From contig DEHD01000018.1 in NCBI GenBank assembly GCA_002351725.1, positions 16,867 to 80,866 on the forward strand: 64,000 nucleotides of DNA, in the 5' to 3' direction. The notes beneath the pieces are model-generated. The model had not been told where the DNA came from, did not search any database, and saw nothing but the letters and a program-made list of their open reading frames with translations. The translations under genes and the position numbers were made by a program. Shown here piece after piece: positions 60,911 through 64,000 of the stretch (positions are counted from its first letter, which is position 1; every line of letters begins with the position of its first letter). This DNA comes from Prevotella sp. UBA2809 (GTDB lineage: Bacteria > Bacteroidota > Bacteroidia > Bacteroidales > Bacteroidaceae).

Positions 60911-63148
60911 TTAATTGTCAAACAAGTCCTTAGCTCCGTGGTCAATGTGAGTTACACGGTCGTTGAGCTCGGCCAACTTGCCTGAGTTCCAGCGGTCGGT
61001 AGTACCTACCAGATATCCGGTGATGCGCTGCAGCTTGTCGATGTTTGTAGAGCCGCACTTAGGGCACTTCTCCAGATGGTCGTCGGCATTCTCGTAGCCG
61101 CAGTCCATACAGCGGTTGCGGTTGTGGTTAACGCTGCCGTAACCCATGTTCAGCTGGTCCATCATGTCAACCACGCTCATAATAACCTGTGGGTTGTGTG
61201 TAGCGTCGCCGTCAATCTCTACGTAGAATATGTGTCCGCCGCGAGTCATCTCGTGGTAAGGAGCCTCAATCTCTGCCTTGTGGCGTGCCGAACACTTGTA
61301 GTAAACGGGCACGTGGTTAGAGTTTGTGTAATAGTCGCGATCGGTAACACCTGGAATCACGCCAAACTCCTTGCGATCCTTCTTTGTGAATTTTCCGCTC
61401 AGTCCCTCGGCTGGTGTGGCCAGCACGCTGTAGTTATGGTGGTAGCGCTCGCAGAACTCGTTCACTCGCTCACGCATGTATCCTACTATCTTCAGTCCCA
61501 GCTCCTGAGCCTCTGCGCTCTCGCCGTGATGCTTGCCAACAAGTGCCACCAGGCACTCAGCCAGTCCTATGAATCCAATACCCAGCGTACCCTGATTGAT
61601 AACGCTCTCGATGGTATCCATTGGCTTCAGCTTGTCGGCACCTATCCACAGGTTCTGCATCAGCAGTGGGAACTGCTTTGCAAACGCCGTCTTCTGGAAG
61701 TGGAAACGGTCGTCAAGCTGCTTTGCTGTAATCTCCAGCATCTGGTCGAGCTTGGCAAAGAACATATCTATACGCTTCTGCTTGTCCTGCTCCTCGCGGC
61801 ACTCCAGTGCCAGTTTCACTATGTTGATGGTTGAGAAGCTCAGGTTTCCGCGACCGATGCTGGTCTTTGGTCCGAATCGGTTCTCAAACACACGTGTGCG
61901 GCATCCCATTGTGGCCACCTCGTGTACGTAGCGCTTTGGGTCGTCGGCCTTCCACTCCTCATCCTGATTGAATGTAGCGTCCAGATTCAGGAAGTTAGGG
62001 AAGAATCTGCGAGCCGTAACCTTGCAGGCCAGTTGATAGAGGTCGAAGTTTCTATCCTCGGGCAGATAGTTAACACCACGCTTCTTCTTCCATATCTGAA
62101 TGGGGAAGATGGCAGTCTCGCCGTTACCCACGCCCTCATAGGTGCTCAGCAGTATCTCGCGCATCACGCAGCGACCCTCGGCACTTGTGTCGGTTCCGTA
62201 GTTGATACTTGAAAACACCACCTGGTTACCACCACGCGAGTGTATGGTGTTCATATTGTGGATAAACGCCTCCATAGCCTGATGCACACGTCCCACGGTC
62301 TTGTTGATGGCATGCTGGCGAGCGCGATCCTTGCCCTGCAGCCCGTCGAGCGGAGCCTTCAGGTAGTCAATCAGGGGCTCGTCATACAGTTCCTTGTAGT
62401 CCTCGCCGTTCAGCTCTTCCAAGGCCTTCAGCTCCTCGATGTAGCTCATACGCACGTATGGAGCAAGATAGAAGTCGAATGCAGGTATAGCCTGTCCGCC
62501 GTGCATCTCGTTTTGAGCGCACTCCATCGAGATACATGCCAGCACGCTGGCTGTCTCTATACGCTTTGCAGCGCGCGATGCTCCGTGACCGGCAGTGAAT
62601 CCGTGCTGCAGAATGTTGTCGAGCGGATGCTGCACACAGGTAAGACTCTTAGTTGGGTAGTAGTCCTTATCGTGAATGTGCAGGTAGTTATGCTCTACCG
62701 CGTTGCGACTCTCCTCGCTCAGCAGATAGTCGTCAACAAATGGCTTTGTTGTCTCGCTGGCAAACTTCATCATCATACCGGCAGGTGTGTCGGCGTTCAT
62801 GTTAGCGTTCTCGCGTGTCACATCATTGTTCTTGATGTTCACGATATCCAGAAACACCTCGCGGGTCTTTGCCTTACGAGCTATCGAGCGCTGGTTGCGA
62901 TAGGCTATGTACTTCTGAGCCACGTCTTTTCTGCTCGACTTCATCAGCTCCATCTCCACCAGGTCCTGTATCTCCTCCACCGTCATCTGGCCTTCGCCCT
63001 TCTGAGCAATACGGTCGGTAATCTGGTAGAGCAGTCGCTCGTCTTCACCCTTGTCTGTATGCAGCATGGCCTTACGTATGGCGGCCATAACCTTCTGTTC
63101 GTTAAATCCTACAATGCGCCCGTCGCGCTTTACTACTGTCTGTATCAT
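60911..63148 (-). CDS. nrdD: anaerobic ribonucleoside-triphosphate reductase
   Basis: The 745-residue enzyme reduces NTPs to dNTPs without oxygen. It has an N-terminal ATP-cone (VVKRDGRIVGFNEQKVMAAI), the catalytic barrel, a zinc site CMDCGYEN ... CPKCGS and the glycyl-radical loop RITGYLVG. I use the ATG at 63148 (MIQTVVKRDG), because the longer frame to 63175 runs back into the sufE stop and an A-rich spacer repeat. It fits an anaerobic lifestyle. Operon sufE-nrdD-nrdG. Confidence 0.94.
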   Translation of the reverse strand: MIQTVVKRDGRIVGFNEQKVMAAIRKAMLHTDKGEDERLLYQITDRIAQKGEGQMTVEEIQDLVEMELMKSSRKDVAQKYIAYRNQRSIARKAKTREVFLDIVNIKNNDVTRENANMNADTPAGMMMKFASETTKPFVDDYLLSEESRNAVEHNYLHIHDKDYYPTKSLTCVQHPLDNILQHGFTAGHGASRAAKRIETASVLACISMECAQNEMHGGQAIPAFDFYLAPYVRMSYIEELKALEELNGEDYKELYDEPLIDYLKAPLDGLQGKDRARQHAINKTVGRVHQAMEAFIHNMNTIHSRGGNQVVFSSINYGTDTSAEGRCVMREILLSTYEGVGNGETAIFPIQIWKKKRGVNYLPEDRNFDLYQLACKVTARRFFPNFLNLDATFNQDEEWKADDPKRYVHEVATMGCRTRVFENRFGPKTSIGRGNLSFSTINIVKLALECREEQDKQKRIDMFFAKLDQMLEITAKQLDDRFHFQKTAFAKQFPLLMQNLWIGADKLKPMDTIESVINQGTLGIGFIGLAECLVALVGKHHGESAEAQELGLKIVGYMRERVNEFCERYHHNYSVLATPAEGLSGKFTKKDRKEFGVIPGVTDRDYYTNSNHVPVYYKCSARHKAEIEAPYHEMTRGGHIFYVEIDGDATHNPQVIMSVVDMMDQLNMGYGSVNHNRNRCMDCGYENADDHLEKCPKCGSTNIDKLQRITGYLVGTTDRWNSGKLAELNDRVTHIDHGAKDLFDN

Positions 63149-63171
63149 GAGGTTCTTAATTATTACATTTT

Positions 63172-63624
63172 TCAATTTTTACATTTTTCGCTGAAAGCGA
63201 GCGCGTATACTTTCATCTGTTTCACCATTGCCAGCAGTCCGTTGCTGCGTGTTGGCGACAGGTGCTCCTTCAGTCCTATCTCCTCTATAAAGTAGAGGTC
63301 GGCATCCAGAATCTCCTGTGGAGTATGGTCGCTAAGCACGCGTATCAGCAGCGCCACAATACCTTTTACTATCAGAGCATCGCTCTCGGCACTGAAGTGA
63401 ATCACATCCACTTCTTCACCTTTTGCATTTTCACCTTTAACCAGGTCGGCCTGCAGCCAAACACGACTTTGACAACCGTCTATCAGGTTCTGCTCGGTCT
63501 TGTATTTATCGTCCAGCGGCTCCTGCTCGTTGCCTAAGTCTATGAGTAGCTGATACTTATCCATCCAGTCGTCGAAACCACTGAACTCCTCAATAATCTC
63601 ATCTTGAATTTCGTTTATTGTCAT
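63172..63624 (-). CDS. sufE: SufE-family sulfur acceptor protein
   Basis: The 150-residue protein accepts sulfur from a cysteine desulfurase for Fe-S cluster assembly. The catalytic loop is IDGCQSRVW with C51, followed by SDALIVKGIVALL and the C-terminal SNGLLAMVKQMK. Between residues 63 and 72 it has an extra hydrophilic segment (KGENAKGEEV) where SufE normally makes a tight turn; the DNA there looks like the GGTGAAA spacer repeat. ATG 63624 is chosen by homology and by the promoter at 63643. Confidence 0.92.
   Translation of the reverse strand: MTINEIQDEIIEEFSGFDDWMDKYQLLIDLGNEQEPLDDKYKTEQNLIDGCQSRVWLQADLVKGENAKGEEVDVIHFSAESDALIVKGIVALLIRVLSDHTPQEILDADLYFIEEIGLKEHLSPTRSNGLLAMVKQMKVYALAFSEKCKN
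63409..63438 (-). repeat. GGTGAAA-type repeat inside sufE
   Basis: Minus-strand AAAGGTGAAAATGCAAAAGG then TGAAGAAGTG. It encodes KGENAKGEEV, and its AAAGGTGAA words match the repeats at 4571 and 58369. Confidence 0.6.
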
Positions 63625-63642
63625 AGCACTTATTTTTGCCTG

Positions 63643-63674
63643 CAAAATTAATAAATTTCCCCTATCCCACCAAA
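63643..63674 (-). promoter_or_regulatory. promoter of sufE-nrdD-nrdG
   Basis: Minus strand TAATTTTG (63643-63650) and TTTG (63671-63674) with 20-bp spacing, 18 nt before the sufE ATG. Confidence 0.75.
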
Positions 63675-63717
63675 CATATCCCATATTAAAATGCGTTAAT
63701 TATTTGCTCTGATTTTG

Positions 63718-63894
63718 TTACGCGTTGATATACAATACTTTGTGCCGATTCCCTCTAAAACGCACTGCAAAATGCAGCCAAATGGCTCCAAATCTGTTTC
63801 TTTCCACCAGCAGTTCGTCGAACTCCTGCTGCGATTCGTCGGCATAATCCAGCAATATCAGTGAGTATAGTCCCGACTCTTTGATGAGTGTCAT
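63718..63894 (-). CDS. unrecognised 58-residue ORF, possibly the tail of a frameshifted gene
   Basis: The reading frame starts at an ATG (63894) and encodes MTLIKESGLYSLILLDYADE, then SQQEFDELLVERNRFGAIWL and a basic end (RFRGNRHKVLYINA). It has sensible amino-acid balance and codons. An in-frame TGA lies 12 nt before the ATG. The frame that is open upstream (to 64000) could be its former N-terminal part, separated by a frameshift near the palindrome at 63916-63930. I cannot name a family. Confidence 0.35.
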   Translation of the reverse strand: MTLIKESGLYSLILLDYADESQQEFDELLVERNRFGAIWLHFAVRFRGNRHKVLYINA

Positions 63895-63915
63895 TTTCAG
63901 AGTTCACCAAAGGGG

Positions 63916-63930
63916 GCCCTGAATCAGGGC
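63916..63930. repeat. 15-bp perfect palindrome GCCCTGAATCAGGGC
   Basis: Arms of 7 bp around a single central base in a GC-rich patch unlike its surroundings. It falls where the two candidate minus-strand frames meet. Confidence 0.6.
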
Positions 63931-64000
63931 GTCCTTTCATCCTCACATCATCTATAATTTCGGCCCATGTACTTTCACCTGTCTTAGCCTGAAATACGTT

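Larger units (their letters stand above)
63685..64000. other. 316-bp terminal stretch with a possible small or broken gene on the minus strand
   Basis: Two overlapping minus-strand frames have coding-like composition: one open from the window edge (64000) to 63755 whose first part reads NVFQAKTGESTWAEIIDDVR, and a 58-codon frame at 63718-63894. A 15-bp palindrome sits between their plausible parts. No tRNA fold was found. Confidence 0.5.

Noticed and set aside
62240..63295. 351-codon open frame on the plus strand opposite nrdD and sufE
   Set aside because: Antisense shadow of two conserved genes.
1..64000. Insertion sequences, prophage, rRNA or tRNA genes
   Set aside because: No transposase, integrase or phage structural proteins and no cloverleaf or rRNA-like segments were recognised on either strand.

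Overview
The window looks like a chromosome segment of a Prevotella/Segatella-like member of the Bacteroidales. The evidence is the protein set (DUF4294, DUF4831, paired TonB-dependent receptors, BACON/OB-fold lipoproteins, a sirtuin without paired zinc cysteines, fused Nnr, a short-LID adenylate kinase, anaerobic NrdDG). At least 17 copies of the Bacteroidetes -7 promoter element TAnnTTTG sit just upstream of starts, and purine-rich Shine-Dalgarno boxes are scarce. No rRNA, tRNA, CRISPR array, transposase or prophage was found.

Layout. 1-7.5 kb: the 3' part of miaB, an MsbA-type ABC exporter, two LtaS-like alkaline-phosphatase-fold membrane transferases, and a convergent LpxL-type acyltransferase. 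7.6-15.5 kb: an eight-gene, almost gap-free operon that makes 2-aminoethylphosphonate (AEP) from PEP (aepX, aepY, aepZ), probably activates it with CTP (PntC/LicC-like), probably transfers it to a glycan (LicD), and encodes three candidate glycosyltransferases (GT90, GT11-like, DUF6492-like). 15.5-21.1 kb: a second glycan block with a C55-P-type GT2, a WecE-like aminotransferase, GtrA, a GT4 and a remarkable fusion of a GT87-like membrane protein to a formylglycine-generating-enzyme (FGE/SUMF1) domain. 21-28.6 kb: a helix-hairpin-helix barrel protein, DUF4294, then dxs-trkA-trkH. 28.6-32.6 kb: glyQS, a FKBP lipoprotein, and an AAA ATPase/DUF4435 (Toprim-like) pair resembling the PARIS defence module. 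32.7-42.5 kb: two paralogous TonB-dependent receptors flanking an OB-fold/BACON lipoprotein and a secreted endonuclease I, a candidate extracellular nucleic-acid uptake locus.

42.6-64 kb is mostly housekeeping: hpt-adk-obg, nnr-DUF4831, lrp with a fused C26 amidotransferase/M19 dipeptidase and an M28 hydrolase, three tandem FKBP isomerases, a sirtuin, a five-gene operon (unknown-rpoN-PAP2-purE-ispG), a MINPP-like phosphatase, and sufE-nrdD-nrdG.

One structural theme cuts across the genes: short palindromic or A/G-rich repeats of intergenic type appear inside reading frames (aepY, GT11, GT4, ispG, sufE, and the GT87-FGE junction), apparently adding in-frame linker peptides. Two separate arrays of small palindromes share an exact 22-bp period (20103-20175 and 36146-36213). 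The AEP operon, the GT87-FGE fusion and this repeat intrusion are the most promising leads.
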